This document shows positions 46,262 through 54,530 of a stretch of 64,000 nt of DNA, piece by piece (positions within the stretch are counted from its first letter, which is position 1; the number at the start of each line of letters is the position of its first letter). The stretch lies in assembly GCF_036345015.1 (NCBI RefSeq), contig NZ_CP084098.1, forward strand, positions 1,563,326-1,627,325. The letters run 5' to 3'. Position numbers and translations under genes: made by a program. This stretch comes from Cyanobacterium sp. Dongsha4 (lineage in GTDB: Bacteria; Cyanobacteriota; Cyanobacteriia; Cyanobacteriales; Cyanobacteriaceae). Below the pieces are notes generated by a model that did not search any database, was not told where the DNA came from, and saw nothing but the letters and a program-made list of their open reading frames with translations.

Positions 46262-49200
46262 ATGATGACCTCTACAGAACTAATCGTTAAAATTTCTTCT
46301 CAACTTTGGTTAAAACTTTACTCTTTGTCAAGTTACGTCCCCATTGACTTTGTTAACAATTTCTTGGAGTTAATCAATCAAAAAGATTCTCAAGATAAAA
46401 TAAAACTATTCTTCCCTAATAAATATCAAAAAATTGCCCTCTTTTTTTCTGATAGTAATATTTGTATATCTAGTTTTTTAGTAGAAAATAATGGGCAATA
46501 TATTGTTAAAATAGTTGATATTATTTCTGTTAATAATCTAGCTAAAAAAATTGAAAACTTTATAGATAATAATTCTGAATTTTCTAAATATATAGAAATA
46601 TTTTTCAATTCTAATCAATTTAGTTATTCAGAGCAAATAATTGGTGTAGTTGATCCTAAAGAACAAATAAAAAGAGAGTATTTTTCTTTTAGCAAAGATG
46701 ATTTTTCCGCAGAATATATTTTTTCCTCAACTAAAGGAAGTAGTAATTTAGTTATTTTATCTCCTCAACAAGAAGAAATAATTGGCAAAAGTCCTAGATT
46801 TCCTTCTGTTATTACAGGTCATAAAGGCACAGGAAAAACCACTACAGCCATTTATTCAGCCCTCATAGAAGAGGGAAAGTTAGAAGAAGACTTACCAAAA
46901 AAAATACTATTTTTAACTAAGAGTAAATCAGATGCTCAAAAATATCAAAAGATTAGTCAAAAAATAGTTAGTGATAACGATATTAACTTCACTAATTATC
47001 TCAGCTTAGGAAAAAATATTATAGACAAATACCCTCTGATTTTTAACTATAAATTTTTATCCCAAAGGCAGGTTACTTTTTATAAATTTTATGAAGAATT
47101 TTTTAAGGGGCAACAAGTAATGTCTCTGAATCCAGAGTATTTATGGGAAGAAATCAGGATACTAATAAAAGGCTCATTCAAAAGTATTAGAGGAGAAAAT
47201 AATTTACTAAGTCTTAAAGAATATTTAGCTTTAACAAATCAAAGTATTTTCCCGTCAAATTCAGATTTTACTTTCATTTATAATTTAGCAACCTATTATC
47301 AAGAATGGTTAGTTTCACAAAATTATTGGGATGAGTTAGATTTAACTCAATATTTACTGCGTCAATTGCCTAGTAATTATCAGGGAGATTTTGATGTTGT
47401 TTATATTGATGGAGTTGAAAATTTTTCAGAATTACAAACACAATTTGTATTAAAGTTACTAAAAATTAAATCTAGTGATGATTATTTTCCGCAAATATTT
47501 TTTGTGGGGGATAATGATAATTATTTAAAAGTTAATAACCAAAGCTGGAATAGATTAAAAAAGATTTTAATTAATTGTTTTCACAAATTACCCAATTGGG
47601 CGAAGATTAGAGAACTAATTGAAAATTTTGAGTTAAATGGTAGCTTTTTATATAATAAAAATATAGTTAATCTTCAATCCAAAATAGCCAGTATAGCGGG
47701 AATTTCTCTCAATCATAAATCATGGATTCAATCCACTAATAAACCCTTAGTTATTTCAGAAATAAACTCAGAATTTATCGTAAGTAAGTTATCTCTAAAT
47801 ATTGATAGTGCTATCATTGTATTTAGCGAAGCAGAAAAAGCAAGATTACAAAATATTTTCCCCCAAGATAGTGAAAGAATTATCAGCTTTAATGAGGTAG
47901 ATAACTTGGATTTTGAAGAAGTTTTAATTTGGAAGCCTTTTGATAGCAATAATGACATTTTTAATTCTCAGATTGGTAGTTTATATGATTGTAATAATCC
48001 GACAGTGTATAAGCAAGACTTAATATATTTATGTTCTAATTTAGGGAGAAAGCAAATATATTTTTATGATGATACTTTTGATAACATCTGGAATGAGTCC
48101 GAGATTAATCAGATGTTGGAAATCGGGTATGAAACTGAATTAGAATCGATGTTTAATAGAAAATATAGTTCTGGTCAACAAATAGACATTACTGATAAAT
48201 ATTTAGAGGTAGGAAACAATAAAAGTTATCAAATAGCGGAGCAAATTTACAGTCTTTATCAAGACGAATTTGGATTAAATAAAGTTAATGCTCTTGGGGA
48301 GGAGAAAAAGGGAAATTATGGTAAAGCAGGAGATATTTGGAATAAAGTTGGTTTTTTTGATTATGCGATTAATTGCTGGAATGAAGTTGATCATAAATTA
48401 TGGTTAGCTAAATGGTCTGTTTTGGATAATGAAGGATGGCAAAAAAGAGGATTATATTTTGAGAAAATTAATAATTATAAATTAGCAAAATTATGTTATG
48501 AAAAAGGGAATGATTTTGAAGGAAAATTAAGATGTTTAGCACGGGATAATCAATGGGAATTAGCAGGGGATGAATGTTTGGAAAGAAACCTATTAGAAAG
48601 AGCAAATGAATATTATGATTTAGCAGATAAATTTTATCGTCAATCAGAGCAAATGAAGTTGGCGGTAAAAATGTGGACAAAGTTAGGTCAATGGGAAAAA
48701 ATTGCGTTAATTTGGGAAGAATTAAATCAATGGGAAAAAGCTGGTAATTGTTGGCAAAAGGATGGAGATATAGAAAGGGCGGCAAATTGTTGGCAAAAAG
48801 CACAAAAATGGACTGAAGCACAAAAATGCTGGGAAGAGTTAGGAAATTGGCGAGAGTTAGCGTTATCTTATGAGCATGAAGAAAAATGGATTTCTGCGGC
48901 TCAAACATGGCTAAAAATTACGGAAATGGAAAAAGCCGCTTTATGTTATCAAAAAGGAAATCAATGGGATTTAGCCCAGAGTATTTGGCAGGAATTAGGA
49001 TATTGGGGTTTTGTTGCGATCGCACTTCAACAACAAAATAAATGGGAAGAAGCGGCACAGGCTTGGAGTAAAACGAACCCAAATGAATTACAGGGACTAT
49101 GTTATGAGCAATCAGAAAAATGGGATCAAGCAGAAAAGGCATGGTTAGAAGCCAAAAATTGGTATAGAAGTATTCTAGCCGGTGAAAAACAAGGAAAATG

Positions 49201-50239
49201 GCAAGAAGCGGCTGAAAGTTGGGAAAATTTGGGGGAATGGCAAAAAGCAGGAGAAGCATGGGAAAACATCAATCAGTTAGAAAAGGCCGCCCTTTGTTTT
49301 GAAGAAGGAGAATTGTGGCATTTAGCTCAAAAACATTGGCAAACCTTGCAAAAAAGCGATCTCCTCGCTGAAAACCTAGAAAAACAAGAAAAATGGCAGG
49401 AATCGGCCCAAGAGTGGGAAAAATTGCAGGAATGGGAAAAAGCAGGAAGGGCATGGCAACAAATAGGAGAGAAGGAAAAAGCCGCCCTTTGTTTTGAAAA
49501 TGGGGAATTGTGGCACTTAGCAGAGGATTGTTGGCAGGAATTGGAAAATTGGGAAAAACTAGAGTATGTCTGTAAAAAACAAGGCTCATGGCAAAAAGCC
49601 GCTCTGGATTGGTTAAAAGTTAATCAATTTGAAAAAGCCGCCCTTTGTTATGAACAATGCGATAATTGGCAAAAAGCCGCTCAATACTGGGCTCGTGCGG
49701 CACAGCAAAACCCTTCAGGAGTTCAAAATTGGGAAAAAAGTGCCAATGCTTATGAACAGTTACAAGAATGGGAAAAAGCGGCAGAAAATTACCTTAAAGC
49801 AGGAAATCATGAAAAAGCAGGTTTCTGTTATGAAAAATGCAAACATTGGGAAAAAGCTGAAGAATGTTGGCGTAAATCGTGGAAATGGGAAAAATTAGCC
49901 CTTGTTTGCGAACATCAACAAAAATGGGAAGAAGCAGGAAAAGCATGGTTTTCCATTAAAGAAATAGAAAAAGCAGGTTTCTGCTATGAAAAAGCCGAAA
50001 ATTGGCAAAAAGCAGAGGATTGTTGGCGACAATTAAGTAATTGGCAAAGGTTGGCAATGGTTTGCGAAAATCAACAGCAATGGGAAGAAGCCGCACAACT
50101 GTGGCAATTTTTGAGTGAATGGCAAAAAGCCGCTTTAGCCTGTTTAAAAATGGATGATTTGGAAACTGCGATAAAATACTATGAGAAGGGAGGTTATACT
50201 CAGGAAGCAGAAATTTGCCGTCAAAAATTAAATAGTTAA
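46262..50239 (+). CDS. Giant P-loop (UvrD-like) protein with Trp-rich helical repeats
   Basis: This 1325-aa protein is unfamiliar as a whole. Residues 1-170 are of unknown fold. Walker A is GHKGTGKT at residues 186-193. A Walker B-like strand VVYIDGVENFSELQ lies around residue 383, in the position where UvrD/SF1 helicases have a DEAQD-type motif; here it reads DGVEN, so the ATPase may be altered. From about residue 675 to the end there is an array of roughly 20-residue helical repeats of the type W-x-x-A-x-x-x-W or KAALCYEKG-NWxxA, like TPR or clathrin-repeat solenoids. I start at ATG 46262; a TTG lies at 46247. The layout recalls ATPase-plus-repeat sensor proteins. No partner gene is adjacent. 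Confidence 0.8.
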   Translation: MMTSTELIVKISSQLWLKLYSLSSYVPIDFVNNFLELINQKDSQDKIKLFFPNKYQKIALFFSDSNICISSFLVENNGQYIVKIVDIISVNNLAKKIENFIDNNSEFSKYIEIFFNSNQFSYSEQIIGVVDPKEQIKREYFSFSKDDFSAEYIFSSTKGSSNLVILSPQQEEIIGKSPRFPSVITGHKGTGKTTTAIYSALIEEGKLEEDLPKKILFLTKSKSDAQKYQKISQKIVSDNDINFTNYLSLGKNIIDKYPLIFNYKFLSQRQVTFYKFYEEFFKGQQVMSLNPEYLWEEIRILIKGSFKSIRGENNLLSLKEYLALTNQSIFPSNSDFTFIYNLATYYQEWLVSQNYWDELDLTQYLLRQLPSNYQGDFDVVYIDGVENFSELQTQFVLKLLKIKSSDDYFPQIFFVGDNDNYLKVNNQSWNRLKKILINCFHKLPNWAKIRELIENFELNGSFLYNKNIVNLQSKIASIAGISLNHKSWIQSTNKPLVISEINSEFIVSKLSLNIDSAIIVFSEAEKARLQNIFPQDSERIISFNEVDNLDFEEVLIWKPFDSNNDIFNSQIGSLYDCNNPTVYKQDLIYLCSNLGRKQIYFYDDTFDNIWNESEINQMLEIGYETELESMFNRKYSSGQQIDITDKYLEVGNNKSYQIAEQIYSLYQDEFGLNKVNALGEEKKGNYGKAGDIWNKVGFFDYAINCWNEVDHKLWLAKWSVLDNEGWQKRGLYFEKINNYKLAKLCYEKGNDFEGKLRCLARDNQWELAGDECLERNLLERANEYYDLADKFYRQSEQMKLAVKMWTKLGQWEKIALIWEELNQWEKAGNCWQKDGDIERAANCWQKAQKWTEAQKCWEELGNWRELALSYEHEEKWISAAQTWLKITEMEKAALCYQKGNQWDLAQSIWQELGYWGFVAIALQQQNKWEEAAQAWSKTNPNELQGLCYEQSEKWDQAEKAWLEAKNWYRSILAGEKQGKWQEAAESWENLGEWQKAGEAWENINQLEKAALCFEEGELWHLAQKHWQTLQKSDLLAENLEKQEKWQESAQEWEKLQEWEKAGRAWQQIGEKEKAALCFENGELWHLAEDCWQELENWEKLEYVCKKQGSWQKAALDWLKVNQFEKAALCYEQCDNWQKAAQYWARAAQQNPSGVQNWEKSANAYEQLQEWEKAAENYLKAGNHEKAGFCYEKCKHWEKAEECWRKSWKWEKLALVCEHQQKWEEAGKAWFSIKEIEKAGFCYEKAENWQKAEDCWRQLSNWQRLAMVCENQQQWEEAAQLWQFLSEWQKAALACLKMDDLETAIKYYEKGGYTQEAEICRQKLNS
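48330..50210 (+). repeat. Trp/Ala-rich coding repeat array
   Basis: The 3' half of the giant gene repeats a unit of about 60 bp encoding WEKAAxxWxxxxxWxxA variants. Some copies are very similar at DNA level: the segments starting about 49279 and 49475 share GCCGCCCTTTGTTTTGAA and GAATTGTGGCA. Confidence 0.85.
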
Positions 50240-50326
50240 TAGTTATTAATTACTTCTTCCTACTTCCTACTTCTGACTTCTAGCCTCATTATTAATTATT
50301 AATTATTAATTTTTAATTCTTCAGAT

Positions 50327-50560
50327 ATGACATTAGAACAATTATTAATCAGTAAATTTCAAACATTATCACCCCACAGAAAGCAAGAATTGCTGGATTT
50401 TGCGGAATTTTTAGCCCAAAAATATGACTCCCAATCTCAAGGAAAATTGTCTAACAATAAAACCACAATAAGGGGTTTGTGGAAAGATGTTGTGGTAACA
50501 GATGAGGATTTAGATGAAGCAAAAAAAGCAGTATTTAAGAATATTTCAGACTGGGATTAA
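50327..50560 (+). CDS. DUF2281-type antitoxin
   Basis: The 77-aa protein starts LEQLLISKFQTLSPHRKQEL and contains LDFAEFLAQKY, the DUF2281 pattern often found next to VapC toxins. The C-terminus is acidic (TDEDLDEAKKAVFKNISDWD), as expected for the toxin-binding tail. The frame is intact. The vapC-like gene follows after seven bases, so they form one operon. Confidence 0.82.
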   Translation: MTLEQLLISKFQTLSPHRKQELLDFAEFLAQKYDSQSQGKLSNNKTTIRGLWKDVVVTDEDLDEAKKAVFKNISDWD

Positions 50561-50567
50561 TAACAGT

Positions 50568-50963
50568 ATGATTACTTATATAGTTGACACTCATGCTCTA
50601 GCTTGGTTTATTAGTGAAGATGAAAGATTATCTTGTAAAGCTAAAGAAATTTAGACTCAGGCTGAAAATGGAGAAGTTAAGGTGTTAATCCCTACCTTAG
50701 TAATGGCAGAACTTACTCATATTGCTGAAAAAGGAAAAGTAAAGATTATAATCGAGGAATTACTAGATAAGATTAATCAAGGAGATGGTTTTAGTATCGT
50801 TGGTTTTGATTTTGTAATTTTTCAACAAATGCTAATTCTCCCTAAACATTGGGATATTCATGATCGCATTATTGCCGCAACAGCCAGTTATTATCAATCA
50901 ACATTAATTACTAGAGATCAAATTTTAGGGAATTTTCCCAATCTCAAAACTATTTGGGAGTAA
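50568..50963 (+). pseudogene. VapC-type PIN-domain toxin with an in-frame stop
   Basis: The 132-codon frame begins MITYIVDTHALAWFI, where the Asp is the first PIN active-site acid, and ends in a normal PIN C-terminus. HDRIIAATASYY carries further acids, and LITRDQIL follows. Codon 29 (50652-50654) is TAG, where the context AKEI-TQAENGE suggests a former CAG (Gln). Downstream frame restarts at GTG 50682 would lack the first catalytic Asp. The toxin is thus probably inactive unless the stop is read through or is a sequence error. Confidence 0.88.
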
Positions 50964-51065
50964 AAAGAATAAACCTGAAAGCCTTTCAAGTTATTAATAA
51001 GTCAAATTGAGATAAAATAGAACAGCTAGATAATCAGAATTATTCTTAGATAAAATAACTGACTA

Positions 51066-52046
51066 ATGGATATTAAAAACGGCTTCGTTGGTACTATTGG
51101 CAACACTCCTTTAATCCGTCTTAATAGCTTCAGCGAAGAAACAGGATGCGAAATTTTAGGCAAAGCTGAATTTTTGAACCCCGGCGGTTCAGTTAAAGAT
51201 AGAGCGGCATTGTATATTATTCAAGAGGCAGAAAAGCAAGGATTACTTAAGCCCGGAGGTACGGTGGTAGAAGGTACGGCAGGAAATACGGGTATCGGTT
51301 TGGCTCATATTTGCAATGCGAAGGGATATAAATGTGTAATTGTCATTCCTGAAACTCAATCTCAAGAAAAAATGGATTTGTTACGTACTTTAGGGGCTGA
51401 GGTTAAGGCTGTTCCAGCTGTGCCTTATAAAGATCCCAATAATTATGTTAAGTTATCGGGTAGGATTGCAGAAGAAATGGATAACGCAATCTGGGCAAAT
51501 CAATTTGATAATTTAGCTAATCGTCAAGCCCACTATGAAACAACGGGAAAAGAAATTTGGCAACAAACTGATGGTAAGGTTGATGGTTGGGTTGCGGCAA
51601 CAGGTACTGGAGGAACTTTTGCAGGGGTATCTTTGTTTCTAAAGGAAAAAAATCCTAATATTAAGTGCGTTTTGGCTGATCCTATGGGTAGTGGTTTATA
51701 TAGTTATGTCAAAACAGGGGAAATAAAAATTGAGGGTAATTCTATTACTGAGGGGATTGGTAATAGTCGCATTACCGCTAATATGGAAGGTGTACCCATT
51801 GATGATGCGGTGCAAATCCACGACAATGAAGCCTTAAGAGTTATTTATCAGTTACTCTATAAAGAAGGTTTATTTATGGGCGGTTCTGTCGGTATAAATG
51901 TAGCAGGGGCGATCGCACTTGCGAAACAACTAGGCCCCGGACATACCATTGTGACAGTTTTATGTGATGGTGGGGCTCGTTATCAATCTCGTCTTTACAA
52001 CCCCCAATGGCTTAAGTCTAAGGGCTTAACTATTCCTCAATTCTAG
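51066..52046 (+). CDS. cysK: Cysteine synthase A
   Basis: This 326-aa PLP enzyme makes cysteine from O-acetylserine and sulfide. PLP binding is seen at Lys in NPGGSVKDRAAL, the substrate loop is EGTAGNTGIGLA, and the phosphate-binding GTGGTFAGV is intact. The ending VTVLCDGGARYQSRLYNPQW resembles cyanobacterial CysK forms. Length and order match the family. The gene stands alone, with a small membrane-protein ORF 35 bp downstream that may be co-transcribed. Confidence 0.94.
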   Translation: MDIKNGFVGTIGNTPLIRLNSFSEETGCEILGKAEFLNPGGSVKDRAALYIIQEAEKQGLLKPGGTVVEGTAGNTGIGLAHICNAKGYKCVIVIPETQSQEKMDLLRTLGAEVKAVPAVPYKDPNNYVKLSGRIAEEMDNAIWANQFDNLANRQAHYETTGKEIWQQTDGKVDGWVAATGTGGTFAGVSLFLKEKNPNIKCVLADPMGSGLYSYVKTGEIKIEGNSITEGIGNSRITANMEGVPIDDAVQIHDNEALRVIYQLLYKEGLFMGGSVGINVAGAIALAKQLGPGHTIVTVLCDGGARYQSRLYNPQWLKSKGLTIPQF

Positions 52047-52081
52047 GCAGTTAATTTATTCTATTAAACAACTACAACATT

Positions 52082-52255
52082 ATGCAATTTATTCGTCAAC
52101 AAATTATTCCTTTTATTACGATCGCGATCGCACTTTTTGCTTTAGTGGCAGTCACAGCCCGTAGTTTTATTGCTACAGATTTAGCAGAACCTGCTCCGAT
52201 AGAAACGATTACGGGGAGTTCGGAGTTCGGAGTTCAGAGTTCGGAGTTAAGATAA
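52082..52255 (+). CDS. Small single-membrane-span protein with a repeat-derived tail
   Basis: A 57-aa frame starts MQFIRQQIIPFITIAIALFA, continues LVAVTARSF and reaches LAEPAPIETI. This gives one transmembrane segment and a short tail resembling cyanobacterial thylakoid or inner-membrane miniproteins. A HIP1-related GCGATCGC lies in the span. The last 16 codons are made of the heptamer repeat (GAGTTCG), so the natural C-terminus may have been replaced by repeat insertion. The family is unrecognised. It begins 35 bp after cysK. Confidence 0.5.
   Translation: MQFIRQQIIPFITIAIALFALVAVTARSFIATDLAEPAPIETITGSSEFGVQSSELR
52213..52248. repeat. GAGTTCG heptamer array overlapping a small ORF
   Basis: GGGAGTTCGGAGTTCGGAG, then TTCAGAGTTCGGAGTT. 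It has heptamer units as at 21.6 and 36.1 kb and extends into the 57-codon ORF. Confidence 0.75.
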
Positions 52256-52315
52256 AAAAGGGCAAACCCCCCTTTATCCTTCAGGGCTGTTTCATTCTAA
52301 AATCTTTGTTTAAGA

Positions 52316-52512
52316 GGGAGTAATGAGTAGTGAGTAGTGAGTAATGAGTTTTGATAATTTACAATGATTTATTGATTGTTTGAAGATTTTTTATTATTAC
52401 TTAAAATCGGCAAGTCAAAAATCCACCTCATCCCTCTAGCATCCTGACACCTAAAACCTGCCACCTGCCACCTGACACTTTTTCCTAACCGATAATTTAC
52501 ACGACGAGCAGT
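52316..52512. repeat. Dispersed intergenic repeat upstream of ribH's end
   Basis: A GTAATGAGTAGTGAGTAG run is followed by ACACCTAAAACCTGCCACC words, and a degenerate core ACCGATAATTTACACGACG ends near 52512. The 270-bp gap between the small ORF and ribH has no other gene. Confidence 0.55.
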
Positions 52513-52525
52513 AAGAGAGCCAAAG

Positions 52526-53005
52526 TTATTTTTCAATCTGCTTCATTAAAGTAGCCATTTCCAACGCATTCATGGCATAATTCCAACCTAAATTACTTTT
52601 TACTCCTGCTCTTTCTAAAGCCTGTTGCATTGTGTCTGTGGTGACAATACCGAAAACAATCGGCACACCAGTATTTAAACCAACAGAAGCAATTCCCTTC
52701 GCCGCTTCATTGCACACATAGTCAAAGTGAGGAGTATCTCCTCTAATAACTGCCCCTAAACAGATAATGGCATCATAACGCCCTGTAAGAGCTAATTTTT
52801 TGGCAACTAAAGACACCTCAAAACTACCCGGCACCCAAGCATAATCTACCTGATTTCCTTCTGGGTTTATATCCACTCCATGTCTTTTCAAACAGTCTTG
52901 ACAGCCAGATAATAACTTATTCGTAATTAAATCATTGAAACGTCCTATGACTAATGCAAAACGTAGATTTGATGTATCTTGAAAATTTCCTTCAAAAATT
53001 GCCAT
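52526..53005 (-). CDS. ribH: 6,7-dimethyl-8-ribityllumazine synthase
   Basis: This 159-aa enzyme condenses the ribityl-uracil and butanone phosphate in riboflavin synthesis and forms an icosahedral or pentameric shell. Signatures are [45 protein letters not shown] and the [13 protein letters not shown] region. I start at the ATG for MAIFEGNF. An ATG 16 codons upstream (53053) gives MSIFAHQ, which lies outside the family's usual N-terminus, but neither start has a clear Shine-Dalgarno. It stands alone. Confidence 0.94.
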   Translation of the reverse strand: MAIFEGNFQDTSNLRFALVIGRFNDLITNKLLSGCQDCLKRHGVDINPEGNQVDYAWVPGSFEVSLVAKKLALTGRYDAIICLGAVIRGDTPHFDYVCNEAAKGIASVGLNTGVPIVFGIVTTDTMQQALERAGVKSNLGWNYAMNALEMATLMKQIEK

Positions 53006-53131
53006 GTTTACCAGTAAATATTTTTGTCTAATTTGGTGAGCAAAAATACTCATTTTTTTGATTTAATTTGGATTTTGCCCACCGAGTTAAATTTTGTCTT
53101 AATTCTTAATATTTCTTAACAAAAAGTGAAA

Positions 53132-53320
53132 TTAAACCACGAAAAAGTTTAAGACGGCAACGGCAACCACTAAGGCTAACCAAATGCCAGAACCTAAGTA
53201 TAATAAAGGCTTAGACTGTTCCCAGTTTTGAGGGGAAGCATAAGCAACAGGCACATAAACGATCATTAAGAAAGAAAAAAGCACTAGCGCGGTTAATACT
53301 AATTGGAATATAACTCCCAT
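53132..53320 (-). CDS. psbZ: Photosystem II protein PsbZ
   Basis: PsbZ (Ycf9) is a 62-aa photosystem II core subunit with two transmembrane helices. They are visible at about residues 3-27 ([19 protein letters not shown]) and 41-61, separated by the conserved loop [10 protein letters not shown]. The length is exact for the family. An AGGAG Shine-Dalgarno lies eleven bases before the ATG. It is a single gene next to ribH on the same strand. Confidence 0.96.
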   Translation of the reverse strand: MGVIFQLVLTALVLFSFLMIVYVPVAYASPQNWEQSKPLLYLGSGIWLALVVAVAVLNFFVV

Positions 53321-53498
53321 TTTCTTAATCTCCTAAAAATATATTTTTTTAACTAAACTTTATTAGATTAGTTTAGGCTAATTTGTGTCATTCTGACTAA
53401 TGAATCCTTTGACTGTTGATTGTTTTTATGAATAGTCAGAGAGAATCTACATTATAATAAAGTAATTTGTGTAATTTTACTATATTGTCTAATTTGTT

Positions 53499-54401
53499 AT
53501 GACCGCTAATTCTCATTCCTCTGCATCTAATAATCTCTCGTTTTCTATGGATGATTTTTCTCAGGCTTTAGAACAAGAACAGTATGACTATCATTTTAAG
53601 CAGGGAGATGTTGTCAGGGGGAAAGTGTTCGAGTATTCTTCCGACGGTGTTTATGTGGATATTGGCGGTAAATCTCCCGGTTTTGTTCCTCAGACAGAGG
53701 TGGACTGGAGAGGTTCTTCTAATGTTAAAGAAGTATTACCTTTAGAGCAGGAATTTGATTTTGTTATTATCAAGGAACAAGATGCAGAAGGACAAGTGAA
53801 ATTATCTCGCCGTCAATTATTTATTGATCAAGCATGGGATAATTTAAAGGAGATTGAAGAAAAAGGTGCGATCGTGCAAATGTTGGTTACAGGGGTTAAC
53901 CGTGGGGGTGTTTTTGGAGAAGTACAAGGTTTAAAAGGTTTTATTCCTAAATCCCATTTAACTCAGAAAGAAGATTTAGAGACTTTAATAGATCAAACTG
54001 TTGATACTAATATTCTACAATTAGACCAAAAAGAAAATAAGTTAGTATTAACCCAAAGAAATATTGCTCGTTCTTCCGCTCTATCTCAGCTCAAGGAAAA
54101 CGAGGTTGTTGCTGGTAAAATAGCTAAAATTCAACCCTATGGTGTTTTTGTGGATTTTGGTGGTGTGAGCGGTTTACTGCACATTAAACAAATTAGTGAG
54201 GGTAAAGTAAACGCCTTAGAAAGTTTATTTCAAATAGGAGAAGAAGTAAAAGTTGTAATTATGGAAATTGATACTTTTAAAAATCGTATTTCCTTATCTA
54301 CAAAAATATTAGAAACTTATCCCGGAGAGTTTTTAGAAAATAAAGAAGCAGTAATGGCAAATGCGGAAGAAAGACTGACAAATAAAAAAGCACAGAGTTA
54401 G
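53499..54401 (+). CDS. 30S ribosomal protein S1-like, three S1 domains
   Basis: The 300-aa protein carries three S1 RNA-binding domains: about residues 33-105 (GDVVRGKVFEYSSDGVYVDI), 120-185 (IVQMLVTGVNRGGVFGEV), and 200-268 (NEVVAGKIAKIQPYGVFVDF). Cyanobacteria have two short S1 proteins. This one, with a low-complexity Ser/Asn N-terminus, looks like the Rps1b/Nbp1 type that binds RNA and may aid translation initiation, but I cannot separate it with certainty from Rps1a. The start is ATG, with psbZ divergent. Confidence 0.88.
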   Translation: MTANSHSSASNNLSFSMDDFSQALEQEQYDYHFKQGDVVRGKVFEYSSDGVYVDIGGKSPGFVPQTEVDWRGSSNVKEVLPLEQEFDFVIIKEQDAEGQVKLSRRQLFIDQAWDNLKEIEEKGAIVQMLVTGVNRGGVFGEVQGLKGFIPKSHLTQKEDLETLIDQTVDTNILQLDQKENKLVLTQRNIARSSALSQLKENEVVAGKIAKIQPYGVFVDFGGVSGLLHIKQISEGKVNALESLFQIGEEVKVVIMEIDTFKNRISLSTKILETYPGEFLENKEAVMANAEERLTNKKAQS

Positions 54402-54408
54402 TAGGCAG

Positions 54409-54530
54409 GGGTTGCCAAAAAATTGGGTGTCATTGGGGTAGGTTTTGGGTTTTGGGTTTCAGGTTTTAGATATTTTTAACTGTTAATTAATGGTTAATTA
54501 CCTTTGCCCTTTGCCCCTTGCCCCTTTAAC
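54409..54530. repeat. Dispersed intergenic repeat after the S1 gene
   Basis: GGTTTTGGGTTTTGGGTTTCAGG is a run of TGGGTTT-like units. It is followed by TTAATTACCTTTGCCC and TTTGCCCCTTGCCCC, ending at the mrpD stop. Confidence 0.6.

Noticed and set aside
48468-49589. Long minus-strand frames (106-146 codons) opposite the Trp-repeat array
   Set aside because: They mirror the repeat coding strand (Phe/Pro/Leu-rich). They arise from the codon bias of the sense frame.
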